DNA of 64,000 nt. It comes from Lewinellaceae bacterium. Lineage in GTDB: Bacteria; Bacteroidota; Bacteroidia; Chitinophagales; Saprospiraceae. Position 1 is the stretch's first letter, and each line of letters opens with the position of its first letter. Made by a program: the position numbers and the translations under genes. The stretch covers positions 62,001-126,000 of the forward strand of contig JACJYN010000004.1 in assembly GCA_020636095.1 (NCBI GenBank). Reading direction: 5' to 3'. The notes under the pieces are model-generated. The model was not told the DNA's origin. It did not search any database and was given only the letters and a program-made list of their open reading frames with translations. This document shows positions 1-8,828 of this stretch, piece after piece.

Positions 1-75
1 TCCGGCGGCGTCATGCTGGAAGGTATATACGAGGACGTTCCGGGGGTCCGGTACTATGCCTTTGGCATGCAGTAA
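1..75 (+). CDS. C-terminal end of an unidentified protein (partial)
   Basis: An open frame enters from the left edge and stops at TAA (73-75). It encodes 24 residues ending RYYAFGMQ. Too little is left to name a family. A strong hairpin with a T-run follows within about 30 bases, which supports a real gene end. There is no start codon in the window. Confidence 0.6.
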   Translation, partial: SGGVMLEGIYEDVPGVRYYAFGMQ

Positions 76-106
76 AGGATGGCGCCATCCCCAAGCCTTT
101 TTGTTG

Positions 107-147
107 AAAAAATGGCCGGGTGCTTGCAGAGCCCCGGCCATTTTTTT
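107..147. terminator. Rho-independent terminator, probably bidirectional
   Basis: AAAAAATGGCCGGG and CCCCGGCCATTTTTTT form a long GC-rich stem with an A-run on one side and a T-run on the other. It lies between the plus-strand gene ending at 75 and the minus-strand oxidoreductase ending at 239, so it can stop convergent transcription from both sides. Confidence 0.85.
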
Positions 148-238
148 AAGCGCCGGTAGTGGATTTGGATCATGGAGCATGGCGTCATTGTAGATGAAAT
201 GAGGGTGTGTCGACCGATTGTTGAATTTTGGACAAACG

Positions 239-997
239 CTAAGTCCTCAAATAAGAAGCTCCATTGATATCCAAAATACAACCCGTGGTAAAAGCGGACT
301 GCCCGGAAGCCAGAAAAAGAATGCAGTAGGCGACCTCCTCGGGCTTGGCTACCCGGCCGGTTGGGCTTTGCCGGCGAATGGCATCTCCCGCTTCGCTGGC
401 CAGCAGTTCAAGGGCCATATCCGTTTCTACAAAACCAGGCGCCACCGTACCCACAAAAATGTGGTGCGGCGCCAGCGCCTGCGCCAGAGATTGCCCCATA
501 GCGTTCATGCCTGCCTTGGAAGCTCCGTAGGCCGGCTGTTCCGGCTCTCCCCGAAAAGCGCCGCGGGAGGAGACGTTGACAATGCGCCCGCCACCCTGCC
601 GGATCATGTGTTGAGCCGCGCAGTAACAGGCATTGGCGGCGCCCAGGAGGTTGGCGTCCAGGGTGCGCCTCCAGCTTTCCTGCCATTCTTCATAACTACA
701 TTGATCAATTGGGTGCGCTTCGAATATGCCGGCATTATTGACCAATATATCTAACCTGCCGAATTCCCGAATGACGGTATCTATCATCTGTTGTACGACC
801 ATCGGGCGGCTGATGTCCGCCTGGATGGGCAAATGGCCTTCCCCTTCGAGCAGCTCCATCGCCTCCAGCGCCGCTTGCTTATCGCTGCGGAAGTTGATGG
901 CGACCCTGGCGCCTCTTTGAGCGAAGGCTACCGCCGCCGCGCGCCCGATTCCACGAGAGCCCCCAGTAATCAGTACTGTTTTTCCTGTAAAATCCAT
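239..997 (-). CDS. SDR family NAD(P)-dependent oxidoreductase (FabG-like)
   Basis: This is a classical short-chain dehydrogenase of about 252 residues. The N-terminal TGGSRGIG is the Rossmann cofactor loop, NNAG follows in the middle, and a Ser then YGASK supply the Ser-Tyr-Lys catalytic set. The C-terminal part (TGCILDINGA) is typical of the FabG/3-ketoacyl reductase-like branch; the substrate cannot be told. I chose the ATG at 997 because AGGAAT lies just upstream. A TTG 33 bases earlier is in frame but overlaps the preceding gene's stop codon. It lies 29 bases after the M1 peptidase gene and is probably co-transcribed with it. No other fatty-acid genes are nearby, so a role in fatty acid synthesis is not supported. 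Confidence 0.9.
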   Translation of the reverse strand: MDFTGKTVLITGGSRGIGRAAAVAFAQRGARVAINFRSDKQAALEAMELLEGEGHLPIQADISRPMVVQQMIDTVIREFGRLDILVNNAGIFEAHPIDQCSYEEWQESWRRTLDANLLGAANACYCAAQHMIRQGGGRIVNVSSRGAFRGEPEQPAYGASKAGMNAMGQSLAQALAPHHIFVGTVAPGFVETDMALELLASEAGDAIRRQSPTGRVAKPEEVAYCILFLASGQSAFTTGCILDINGASYLRT

Positions 998-1026
998 ACC
1001 ATTCCTATTTAAGTACTTATTTACTG

Positions 1027-2910
1027 TCAACTGCCCATCTCCAACAGCTTATCCATTGTATTCCGGCTCACGGCGTGGTAATTCGGCCGGGCCTTTTCGT
1101 AGATCTCCTTGGCTGTTTCCAACTGCCCGTTCTCTTTGTAAGCGCGATAGAGTGGCGTGAGAAACTTTCTTCTTCCTACCCGCACCAGAAAAGCTTCGAT
1201 CTGTGGGCGGATTTGTGAAGCATAACCGTTGCCGATGGCCAGCTCAAACCAGGCCGCCAGGATTTCTGAATTGCCAGACCGGCTGAAGTTAAACGCCTGG
1301 TCTATCCCTTTCATTTTTTCGGGATTCATATCTGTAGGCAGGTGGCGGATAAAATGCAGCCATTCGTGGGTTGTCCATTCCCCGGTTTCCAGCGCTTGAG
1401 GGGCGCTGCCTGCCAGTAACGCCGTTACCTGAGCATCCACCTGGCTAAAGCGGCCGGATTTGGGGAGAGGAATATTGTCGGGTATGCCCGGCCCATAGAT
1501 CCATTCGTCGATATTGACGTCGAGCTGGTATTTATCGATCAGGTTTTCGTTCAGGTATTCTACAAATTCCCCGGTGGTGAGGGTTTGGAACTGATGCGCT
1601 TTAAAGTACTGTTTGAGGAAGCGGTCGAAGTTTTCCCGCCCGGCTTTTTCTTCCAGCAAAGTCAGGAAGAATGCACCCTTTTCGTAGGCGATATCGGTCA
1701 TGCCATCGTCGGGGTCGCGCCCTTTGAGGTGGAGCTTGAGGTGGGTATCTGCACTTTCCGGGCCCAGGTCGGCGACATCGGCTTCGAGGTCCTGGTAGCC
1801 GAGTTGGGCCAGCATGTCGGCGTAGCTCTTGCCGTAGACCGCTTCCATAATGCGCCGCTCGAAGTAGACGGTGAAGCCTTCATTGAGCCAGAAGTCATCC
1901 CAGGTGGCGTTGGTCACCAGGTTGCCCGACCAGGAGTGCGCCAGTTCGTGGGCGATGAGGGCGGTCAGGGACCGGTCGCCGGCGATGATGGTGGGCGTGG
2001 CAAAGGTCAACCGGGGGTTTTCCATGCCGCCAAAGGGAAAGCTGGGAGGCAGGACGATGACGTCATAACGATCCCACAGATATGGGCCATAGAGGGCCTC
2101 GGCCGCCACTAGCATCTTTTCCATATCGGCAAACTCATAAGCCGCTTTACCGACAACGCTGGGCTCGGCGTAGACCCCCGTCCTGTCCCCGATGGGCTTA
2201 AACTCCAACCGGCCGACGGCCAGGGCGATCAGGTAGGGTGGAATGGCCTGTTTCATCTCGAAGTGGTAGAGGCCACTTTCGTCGTTTTTCTGTGGATTGG
2301 CCGCGCTCATGACGGCCATCAGCTCACTGGGCGCCTCGATGGTGGCGTCGTAGGTGATGCGGATGCCAGGGCTGTCCTGGCAGGGTATCCACGTCCGGGT
2401 GAGGATGGCCTGCCCCTGGGTGAAGAGGAAAGGGTATTGTTTATCGGCAGTCTGTTGGGGTTCCAGCCAGTCGACGGCGTCGGCGCCACCCGGGCTGGTT
2501 GAGTAGTAAACAGTTATGATAGCCGTTTCTGGCGCCAGTGGAATGTGCAGGCCGGAACCCAGGAGCGGATTTGGTTCAGAAAGGCGGTATTCAACTTCGG
2601 TTTCTTCCTCTCCCACACCGGTTGTGACCCGCTCGATTTGCAGGTTCCGGGCGTCCAGTACGATCTCCTCCGCGCCCTGGTGGTCGATGTCAAAGCGGGC
2701 GTAACCGCTAAGCACCTGTTTTTCAAAATCCACTTTGAGGTTGAGGCTGAGGTGGTTGGTGACGGCCAAGGTGGGCTGGGCGTGGCTGTGGTAGTCGGTG
2801 CGGTTGGTTGAAGTTTCGGCCGGGGCCGGTTCCGGTTGCCGGTTGTCCGTTTTGCAGGCTGGAAGGAGGAACAGAGCAAGGATTAGGAGAGTATTGGAGA
2901 TAGCTTTCAT
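1027..2910 (-). CDS. M1 family zinc metallopeptidase, lipoprotein (LTA4H/aminopeptidase-like)
   Basis: 627 residues. A signal peptide ends in a lipobox (LLPAC, Cys19), so the protein is probably anchored in an envelope membrane. GGMENP (about 294-299) is the M1 exopeptidase signature. HELAH (321-325) with NEGF (Glu344) supplies the zinc ligands His321, His325 and Glu344 and the catalytic Glu322. The C-terminal third is helical and matches the leukotriene A4 hydrolase/aminopeptidase C domain by layout. It should remove N-terminal residues from peptides in the periplasm; specificity is unknown. All key residues are present and the length is normal. The downstream SDR gene follows after 29 bases. 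Confidence 0.95.
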   Translation of the reverse strand: MKAISNTLLILALFLLPACKTDNRQPEPAPAETSTNRTDYHSHAQPTLAVTNHLSLNLKVDFEKQVLSGYARFDIDHQGAEEIVLDARNLQIERVTTGVGEEETEVEYRLSEPNPLLGSGLHIPLAPETAIITVYYSTSPGGADAVDWLEPQQTADKQYPFLFTQGQAILTRTWIPCQDSPGIRITYDATIEAPSELMAVMSAANPQKNDESGLYHFEMKQAIPPYLIALAVGRLEFKPIGDRTGVYAEPSVVGKAAYEFADMEKMLVAAEALYGPYLWDRYDVIVLPPSFPFGGMENPRLTFATPTIIAGDRSLTALIAHELAHSWSGNLVTNATWDDFWLNEGFTVYFERRIMEAVYGKSYADMLAQLGYQDLEADVADLGPESADTHLKLHLKGRDPDDGMTDIAYEKGAFFLTLLEEKAGRENFDRFLKQYFKAHQFQTLTTGEFVEYLNENLIDKYQLDVNIDEWIYGPGIPDNIPLPKSGRFSQVDAQVTALLAGSAPQALETGEWTTHEWLHFIRHLPTDMNPEKMKGIDQAFNFSRSGNSEILAAWFELAIGNGYASQIRPQIEAFLVRVGRRKFLTPLYRAYKENGQLETAKEIYEKARPNYHAVSRNTMDKLLEMGS

Positions 2911-3056
2911 AGGTTCGTTTCATGTATTGAGGGCAAAGAAAACAAAGTTGAAGGATTTTAAACGAAAATGTGGAGGTAAAAATTCTGCATGACGGCGCCT
3001 AAGCTAACCTGATATTGTTGGAAAATGACGTCACAAAACGCCCCGGTATTCCTTTC

Positions 3057-3953
3057 TTATAAAACCTTAAGCATATATCTTTTATACATTTCTATGGGCA
3101 TCAGTCCAAGTTCTCTTCTTCGCGCATTCAGATTTTCCACATCTGCAGTTTCAGCTAATTCCACAATCTTATTAATGGGGTCTACCTTAGCAAATTGGGT
3201 CCCGTATAGCTGTTGCTCTCCGCTGTTAACTTTGATCCTGTCGTAGAGGTAAGCATAGCTCTGTCCGTCCAGGTCTCCATTCTTCACAGCTTCCTCGATG
3301 TGTGTAAGCTGGGATCTTTGCCATTCCTTATCGCCGTCAGCGTGCTGGATCATCAGAAATATGCCATACATCGCATCCTTGCCCACTAACTTTCGGGTGG
3401 GGAAGCCATATGCTGCAAATATTTCCTTTAACCGGTTTCTATTTCTTTCATCGATGCCAACGGCCCCATTCTTAGTGATCTGTGTGGTATCTATGTTGTA
3501 CTTCGAAACGATATCCTCCATGATATTTCCCCGGGCAGCCTGGTCGTCGACGTACATGCGGATCAACTCCATTTGGAGCGCTTTATTTTCTACCTTTTCC
3601 TCTGTGAAACCATGACAAGGCTTCATCTTTCCTAAAAGTTGCCGCAGGCAAACCTCCCGCAACATCTCCTCATCCTGGGCATTCAGTATTTCAATTACCT
3701 CTTCTTTCTTACCAAGCTTAGCCTTCGTTTCCAAACCGGTAATGAGAAATTTCCTGTCGATTTCATCAGTGAGGTTCAAAAGGGAATCGAATTGCAATTC
3801 GGCCAATTCAAAATTTTCATCCATTGAGCTTGCGATCATGCGCCAGCCAAGCCTCCAGACTTCAGCATCGGCTAACTGAGGATTTGTGTCTTGCTGGCAG
3901 GATGCAATTACACTTGAACCAACTATTGAAAGCATCATCAGGTGATTTTTCAT
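3057..3953 (-). CDS. DUF6624-like lipoprotein
   Basis: 298 residues. The N-terminus is a lipoprotein signal with an IASC lipobox near residue 19. The C-terminal half has the pattern I associate with DUF6624: a conserved IDERN-R stretch, a YGFPTRKLVGKDA segment, LMIQHADGD, and a final LYGTQF. The function of this family is unknown. The N-terminal half is helical and could hold TPR-like pairs. The gene starts 14 bases downstream of a decayed RHS core on the same strand, a position where cargo or immunity genes are often found; that link is only positional. The family call is from memory of motif layout. Confidence 0.7.
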   Translation of the reverse strand: MKNHLMMLSIVGSSVIASCQQDTNPQLADAEVWRLGWRMIASSMDENFELAELQFDSLLNLTDEIDRKFLITGLETKAKLGKKEEVIEILNAQDEEMLREVCLRQLLGKMKPCHGFTEEKVENKALQMELIRMYVDDQAARGNIMEDIVSKYNIDTTQITKNGAVGIDERNRNRLKEIFAAYGFPTRKLVGKDAMYGIFLMIQHADGDKEWQRSQLTHIEEAVKNGDLDGQSYAYLYDRIKVNSGEQQLYGTQFAKVDPINKIVELAETADVENLNARRRELGLMPIEMYKRYMLKVL

Positions 3954-3967
3954 AATATTTTTTGCCT

Positions 3968-4280
3968 TTACTTGGGCCGTGTACGACGATACGTCGTAAC
4001 GAACTGTACAAATAAGTATGCTTTTTCCAGGTCAACCACACCATTTAAGTTGAAGTCGGAGAACACCAGCCGAGTGTTACCAAGATGGTCCTGATAAAAG
4101 TACTCGGCCCGGTACCTGGTGATCGTACCCCCCGGTATACTCCGCCACCATGCGCCCATCCGGCGCATAAATCGCCTCCAGTTTGCCATTGTGGTACTCA
4201 ATGCCGGAATCGTAGCTGGCCGTGCCAAATTCTCCGTATTTGAGCTTGCTTGGAGGTAGTGCTTTTGAAGCGAAAATGAC
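3968..4280 (-). pseudogene. RHS/YD-repeat core remnant, frameshifted and truncated
   Basis: Two reading frames together give a typical Bacteroidota RHS-associated core. One frame reads KLKYGEFGTASYDSGIEY and APDGRMVAEYTGG; the other continues AEYFYQDHLGNTRLVFSD. The switch falls at a run of six G (six C on the plus strand near 4129-4134), so a single-base slip explains it. The long N-terminal shell and the usual PFG-type end of the core are missing. A stop is reached at 3968. What remains is about 100 codons of a protein family normally over 1000 residues long, so this is debris, not a working gene. Confidence 0.75.
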
Positions 4281-4361
4281 TGGTTTGGGCTTCTCGCGAG
4301 GCTCATTTGCCCGAGTTGTTTTGGCAAATTAAGGAAATTATATTGCAGGTTCCAGCCTGGC

Positions 4362-5057
4362 TTATCCTCCTGCTTGCAACCTCCTCACCAATTCCTCCCG
4401 GAACGACCGCCCAACCGGAATTTTCTCATCCCTGGCCACTACAAAATTGCCTTCCAAATACTGTATCCGAGGCAGCGCAACGAGGTAAGACCGGTGAATG
4501 CGCATAAAGGTGTGGTTTGGGAGTTTCTCCTCCAATTGGTTCAGGGTGGTTTTGGGTACGTAGAGCTTTTTTTCCGTATGCACTTTCACATAATCTCCGT
4601 ATGCCTCCAGGTAAATAATCTCCTTCATTGGCACCCGATAGAGTTTCCGGTCCGCCTGTAGGAGGAGGAAAGAAGGCGCCTCTTCCGGTGCTTCCTGAGC
4701 AACGATGAAGCGCTGTGCCTTGTTGACAGCTTTCAGAAACCGCTCGAACGAAATGGGCTTGAGCAGATAGTCCACAGCCTCCAGCTCAAAGCCTTCCAGC
4801 GCGTATTCGGGATAGGCGGTTGTGAAGACCACCGCCGGCGGATGAGGCAGCGCTCTCAACAGGCTGATGCCTGAAAGTTTGGGCATATTGATATCCAGAA
4901 AGAGCAATTGGGGGGATTTATCCTGAATGGCTTGCATACCCTGAATGGAATCAGTGGCGCTGCCGAGCAATTCCAACTGGGGCGTTTGGCGAATGTAATG
5001 CTCCAGCACTTTAATGGCGGGGGGCTCGTCGTCGATGATATAACAACTCAAAGTCAT
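4362..5057 (-). CDS. LytTR-family response regulator
   Basis: 231 residues. The receiver domain (1-120) has the acidic pair DDE at 9-11, the phospho-acceptor Asp55 in LFLDINMP, and the conserved Thr and Lys further on (FTTAYP, LLKPI). The C-terminal LytTR DNA-binding domain (about 130-228) contains YLEAYGDYVKVHT and the MRIHRSYLV motif. The gene begins 2 bases after the stop of a LytS-like histidine kinase, so the two form a two-component system. Target genes cannot be read from the sequence; the neighbouring small lipoprotein and AspT-like transporter are candidates only by position. Confidence 0.96.
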   Translation of the reverse strand: MTLSCYIIDDEPPAIKVLEHYIRQTPQLELLGSATDSIQGMQAIQDKSPQLLFLDINMPKLSGISLLRALPHPPAVVFTTAYPEYALEGFELEAVDYLLKPISFERFLKAVNKAQRFIVAQEAPEEAPSFLLLQADRKLYRVPMKEIIYLEAYGDYVKVHTEKKLYVPKTTLNQLEEKLPNHTFMRIHRSYLVALPRIQYLEGNFVVARDEKIPVGRSFREELVRRLQAGG

Positions 5058-5059
5058 TT

Positions 5060-6112
5060 TTATACATTATTGATCCTTAACGTCACTGAAAATACTTTAC
5101 CGTCCTCATTAATAATCAACTCGTGATGGTTTGGAAAAAGTAGCATCAGCCGCTTCTTAACATTTTCCAGCCCGATGCCTCCATCTTTCCTGGCAAGATA
5201 TTCATCCGGCGGGGCTATATCATTCTCGATATTAAAAAAGATGCTGCGCTCGCCAATTCGAAAAAGGATCCGGACAAATGCGGCCTGGTTATCTCCCTTC
5301 ATGCCGTGTTTAAAGGCGTTTTCCACAAAGGGGATAAACAAAAGCGGAGGCGCCTCGATACCCTCATAAGATCCTTCAATGGTGAGCTCAATCTGCGGCG
5401 CTTCTCCCAGCCGTAAGCGCTGCAGATCGATGTAATTCTGTATGTACTCCAACTCTTTTTCCAGTGGTACCTGCCGGCTACTGCAATCGTACAGCATATA
5501 ACGCATACAGCCGGACAGCCGGAGAATAGCCTCCGGCACTTTGGGCGAACCCTCCAGGGCGAAGCTATAAAGGTTATTCAGGCTGTTGAACAAAAAATGG
5601 GGGTCGACCTGGGCCTTCAGCGCTTTCAATTCCGCTTCGGCCTTTTCTTTTTCCAGCCGGCTAATGCGCTTTTGTTGTTGCTGGGCTTCAAACCAGCCCT
5701 TGGACAGCTTGAGCAGGGTACTGACGGCCAGGTAAACGATATGGTATTGAGCTATCTCAGACACTTCAAAGTAGGAAATAAAGTAATAACCGGGAAACAG
5801 CCAGTCGGCCAGATGATCGAACGTCAGGATATTGAAATAGGCGCCCGCTGCCAGTAAGGCGGTGACAGCCAGCGCATAGAAGACAAACCGCCGCGCCTGT
5901 AATAACCTGGGGATCAGGATGAACAAGTTGGCGTAAACAGTGAACCAGAGGCTAAGATGGAAAAGGAAAGTATACACCAGGTCAACCAGCTGTATTTCCT
6001 GCTCATAGGCAAAATGCCGTGCCAGAATGTAAAACGACAAGCCCCAGAAAGCCAGGTGCTGCACGAGGCGCAGTTGGAAGAAACCAGTACCGGGGCTTGT
6101 CGTTGTATTCAT
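5060..6112 (-). CDS. LytS/YehU-type membrane sensor histidine kinase
   Basis: 350 residues. About four transmembrane helices lie in residues 15-140. A short coiled coil (QQQQKRISRLEKEKAEAEL) leads into the His_kinase domain, whose motif QVDPHFLFNSLNNL places the phospho-accepting histidine at about 172. The C-terminal HATPase domain shows PFVENAFKHG (N box) and GGIGLENVKKRL (G box). There is no large periplasmic sensor domain, so the membrane part itself is the likely input. The response regulator follows 2 bases downstream, in a clear operon. Confidence 0.95.
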   Translation of the reverse strand: MNTTTSPGTGFFQLRLVQHLAFWGLSFYILARHFAYEQEIQLVDLVYTFLFHLSLWFTVYANLFILIPRLLQARRFVFYALAVTALLAAGAYFNILTFDHLADWLFPGYYFISYFEVSEIAQYHIVYLAVSTLLKLSKGWFEAQQQQKRISRLEKEKAEAELKALKAQVDPHFLFNSLNNLYSFALEGSPKVPEAILRLSGCMRYMLYDCSSRQVPLEKELEYIQNYIDLQRLRLGEAPQIELTIEGSYEGIEAPPLLFIPFVENAFKHGMKGDNQAAFVRILFRIGERSIFFNIENDIAPPDEYLARKDGGIGLENVKKRLMLLFPNHHELIINEDGKVFSVTLRINNV

Positions 6113-6178
6113 GTCTGAGGTGTTATGGGGGGCGTCCGGGGAAAATGGCTATATGGTTATATGTTTGAGGCTGCTGCC

Positions 6179-6730
6179 TCACCTGGTCAGATGCTCCGGA
6201 GACAGGAAAGCCTTTTCGTCTTCGGCATATTTGCGGACAAACTCCTGCAACTCGGCAGTGGGCGCGGTCAGCACGATGATGTCTTCTTCCATGACCTCAT
6301 GTTTGATGCGGATTTTCCGCTGTTCAAATAGTTTTTCCAGCCACTCGACGTCGAAAAAGTAAATCTTCATGTCTTTTTTGTCGAATACTACTTTGGCAAA
6401 GGAGTGAGTCGCCAGCAATGGGGCGATGGACAGCCCATCATCGTCACTACAGCGGTTTTTGATATTGTAAAAATCGAAAAAATAATGTTCTCCCAGGCGT
6501 ACGAGGTGTACATTAAACTCCGCCTGTTCATCTTCATCCGAAAAAACCAGCTTGTAGTAGGCTCCATCTCCTTTACTGAAGGCCCAGGTTTCCTTGTCGT
6601 TTTGCCATTCCCCCAGGATTTCTTCCCGAAAAACCAGTTTGTCTTCCGAATACAGAGGGTGCAGGGAGGGAATGCAGGAGGGCAGCAAGGCCGCTAAAAC
6701 CAGCATTGAAACAACGATTAACTTTTTCAT
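6179..6730 (-). CDS. small lipoprotein of unknown function
   Basis: About 183 residues from the ATG at 6730. I preferred this start over one 75 bases upstream because it gives a clean lipoprotein signal: MKKLIVVSML, then LLPSC. The mature protein begins IPSLHPLYSEDKLVF and continues with a WQNDKETWAF segment. That pattern (Lys/Thr/Trp-rich beta strands, 'lower-case' lipocalin-like spacing) occurs in small Bacteroidota lipoproteins, but I cannot assign a family. It lies 66 bases upstream of the LytS-like kinase on the same strand, so it may share its transcript. Confidence 0.7.
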   Translation of the reverse strand: MKKLIVVSMLVLAALLPSCIPSLHPLYSEDKLVFREEILGEWQNDKETWAFSKGDGAYYKLVFSDEDEQAEFNVHLVRLGEHYFFDFYNIKNRCSDDDGLSIAPLLATHSFAKVVFDKKDMKIYFFDVEWLEKLFEQRKIRIKHEVMEEDIIVLTAPTAELQEFVRKYAEDEKAFLSPEHLTR

Positions 6731-6850
6731 GGTTAACTTTTTAAGGAATGAAATGGTGATTGCTCTATTCCTTCCAAAACTAGCCCCATGATGGGCCACT
6801 ACCAAAACTAATCGTTGAACGACAGCCTAAGGTAGGTGAGCGGCAAAAAG

Positions 6851-8485
6851 TCACCGGAGAAAAGCAAACAGGAATTGTACATAAACGATCTTGGTGATCA
6901 GCGAAACCGGCAGCATCAGGGTAAAACCAATATTCGGCAACTTATTCTGGGATTTTTCCAGAGCAAAATCCAGAATGGCCGGTTGGTTGGCTACCATACC
7001 GATGAGGAAGCTGAAGGGGATTTTCAGCAGCTTATAACCGATGAAAAGCGTAGCCACCGCTGTGAGAAAACTGATGATGGCGCCGGCCAGAAAGATGATG
7101 CCGCCGCCGCCCTGTGCGATGGTGGCCATGAAAGTGTGCCCCGAATTGACGCCGACTCCCGCCAGCAAGAGGATGAGGCCGATCTGCCTCAGGGTCAGGT
7201 TGGCGCTATAGGGTAAGGCCCATACAATGGGGCCGGTGCGGCGCAAGGTACCCAGAAGCAGCGCGACGATGAGCGGGCCGCCGGCAAAACCCAGCTTGAA
7301 AGAGACTCCGCCTGGCAACTGAAAGGTGACCATGCCGAGCAACAGCCCCATGGCCATGCCCAGGCCGAAGGAGAGCAGGTCGATCCGGCTGAGGTCGTCA
7401 TACGAATCACCGAAGATATCGGACAGCTTGGGAATGTCGGTTCTGCGGGCGACGAAGCGGACCCGGTCGCCCAACTCCAGAACGGTATTGGAATTGGCCA
7501 GAATATCAATATCGCCCCGGCGTACCCGCGTGATGATGGCTGCGTACTTTTCATTGAGGTTGAGCGTGGCCAGCCGTTCGCCGGCAATCTTGGGGTTGGA
7601 GACGAAAATGCGGCGGGTGTCGTATTCGGTGCGGTCATAGGGCAACCGGTAAGGCAACACCTTGCCCATGATTCCGGCAATGCGGGCTATCTCTTCTTCA
7701 TCTCCTACCACGGCTACCTGGTCGCCCAATTGGAAGGTAGTATCCATATTGGCCAGTTGCGTTTGCTCACCGCGCTGCAGGCGCCCGAAAACGGCGGCCA
7801 TCTCGTATTTTTTCTTGAGGTCCCGAATGGCGATGTCCGTTGCTTCGCCTTGTGTCACCTCCAGGGCCTGGCTGGTAATGGATTGCTTGACCGGGTATTC
7901 CTGTTTAAGGTCTTGCTCTTCTTTCCGGTAATCGATCTTCAGGACTTTTTGCATCAGCACGATCGCCACCATGACCCCTAAAACGCCCATGGGGTAGGAG
8001 AGGGAATAGCCGATCACCGCCTGCTGGCTCATATCTTTAATACTGCCGGTTGCGCTTTTGGTATTACTGATGGCGTCGAGCAGGCCGGCCAGGGCCGGCG
8101 TGTTGGTCGTGCTGCCGGCAAACAAACCGGAGGTCGTGCTGGCTTCGAATTGAAAAAGGAAATGCAGCCCCACGGCTATGCTGGCGGAAAAGGTGAGCAT
8201 GATGATGACAAAAATGATGTCCCGGGAGCCACGTTGACGGAAAGTGGCAAAGAAGCTGGGGCCGGAACTCAATCCAATGGTATATACAAAAATGGCCAGC
8301 CCCATAAAGATAATGGTCTCAGGAATCTGCAGCTCCGGGCTGAGCCCTCCGATGCCCAAACCGACAAAGAGGACGGCGGCAACGCCGAGTTGGCTACCCC
8401 GGATGCGAATACTGCCCACTCCGTAACCGAGGCCGGCAACGACAAAAAGTAAGAGCACCGGGTTTTCAATAAATGCTTCAACCAT
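6851..8485 (-). CDS. AspT/YidE-YbjL family membrane transporter
   Basis: 544 residues. Two hydrophobic bundles (about 1-170 and 370-544) flank two consecutive TrkA-C (RCK C-terminal) domains at about 190-285 and 290-370. These carry the repeated 'L..GD.V..VG..E.I' and 'L.LGDRVRFVARR' patterns. This is the architecture of aspartate:alanine exchanger-like (AspT, TC 2.A.81) proteins and of E. coli YidE/YbjL. The duplicated GxxxG-rich membrane motif (GLSSGPSFF in the first half, GVNSGHTF in the second) supports the call. The substrate is unknown. It reads as a separate unit, and its upstream gap of over 300 bases is divergent with the first symporter gene. Confidence 0.92.
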   Translation of the reverse strand: MVEAFIENPVLLLFVVAGLGYGVGSIRIRGSQLGVAAVLFVGLGIGGLSPELQIPETIIFMGLAIFVYTIGLSSGPSFFATFRQRGSRDIIFVIIMLTFSASIAVGLHFLFQFEASTTSGLFAGSTTNTPALAGLLDAISNTKSATGSIKDMSQQAVIGYSLSYPMGVLGVMVAIVLMQKVLKIDYRKEEQDLKQEYPVKQSITSQALEVTQGEATDIAIRDLKKKYEMAAVFGRLQRGEQTQLANMDTTFQLGDQVAVVGDEEEIARIAGIMGKVLPYRLPYDRTEYDTRRIFVSNPKIAGERLATLNLNEKYAAIITRVRRGDIDILANSNTVLELGDRVRFVARRTDIPKLSDIFGDSYDDLSRIDLLSFGLGMAMGLLLGMVTFQLPGGVSFKLGFAGGPLIVALLLGTLRRTGPIVWALPYSANLTLRQIGLILLLAGVGVNSGHTFMATIAQGGGGIIFLAGAIISFLTAVATLFIGYKLLKIPFSFLIGMVANQPAILDFALEKSQNKLPNIGFTLMLPVSLITKIVYVQFLFAFLR

Positions 8486-8828
8486 AAGGTATTTGTGCTG
8501 ATTAGGGATTCAACTACACGCTGTACAACCCAAAAGTAACACACAGCAGGCAAAAGCGTTGACTTTTTCAATATCGGCGGCAGTGAAGGCAACCCATTCT
8601 AGTCAAAGTAAATTTTACAGAGACTTGTACTTTCCTAATTTCATGTCGTTTTTCTTGGCTATATTTGGATTTAGTTTTTATTTTGAGGCGTTATTGTACT
8701 GTTTACACTTACTTTTTTATCGAAAAACCGACGGAGAAAATATTCAGGAAAGTTCTTGGCGGCTTATATCCGGACAGGCCAGGAAATAGAAAAGGCTTTC
8801 CAAATATGCTCCAAAAACAAGTACCAAC
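8486..8828. other. divergent intergenic region, nothing identified
   Basis: This 343-base gap separates the minus-strand AspT-like gene from the plus-strand symporter. It is AT-rich with several T-runs and must hold both promoters, but I found no exact TTG/TAnnTTTG pair, no hairpin and no convincing small gene. Confidence 0.5.

Noticed and set aside
3968..4327. Complete 119-codon gene in the RHS region
   Set aside because: Only its second half resembles a protein; the first half is the RHS core read in the wrong frame.
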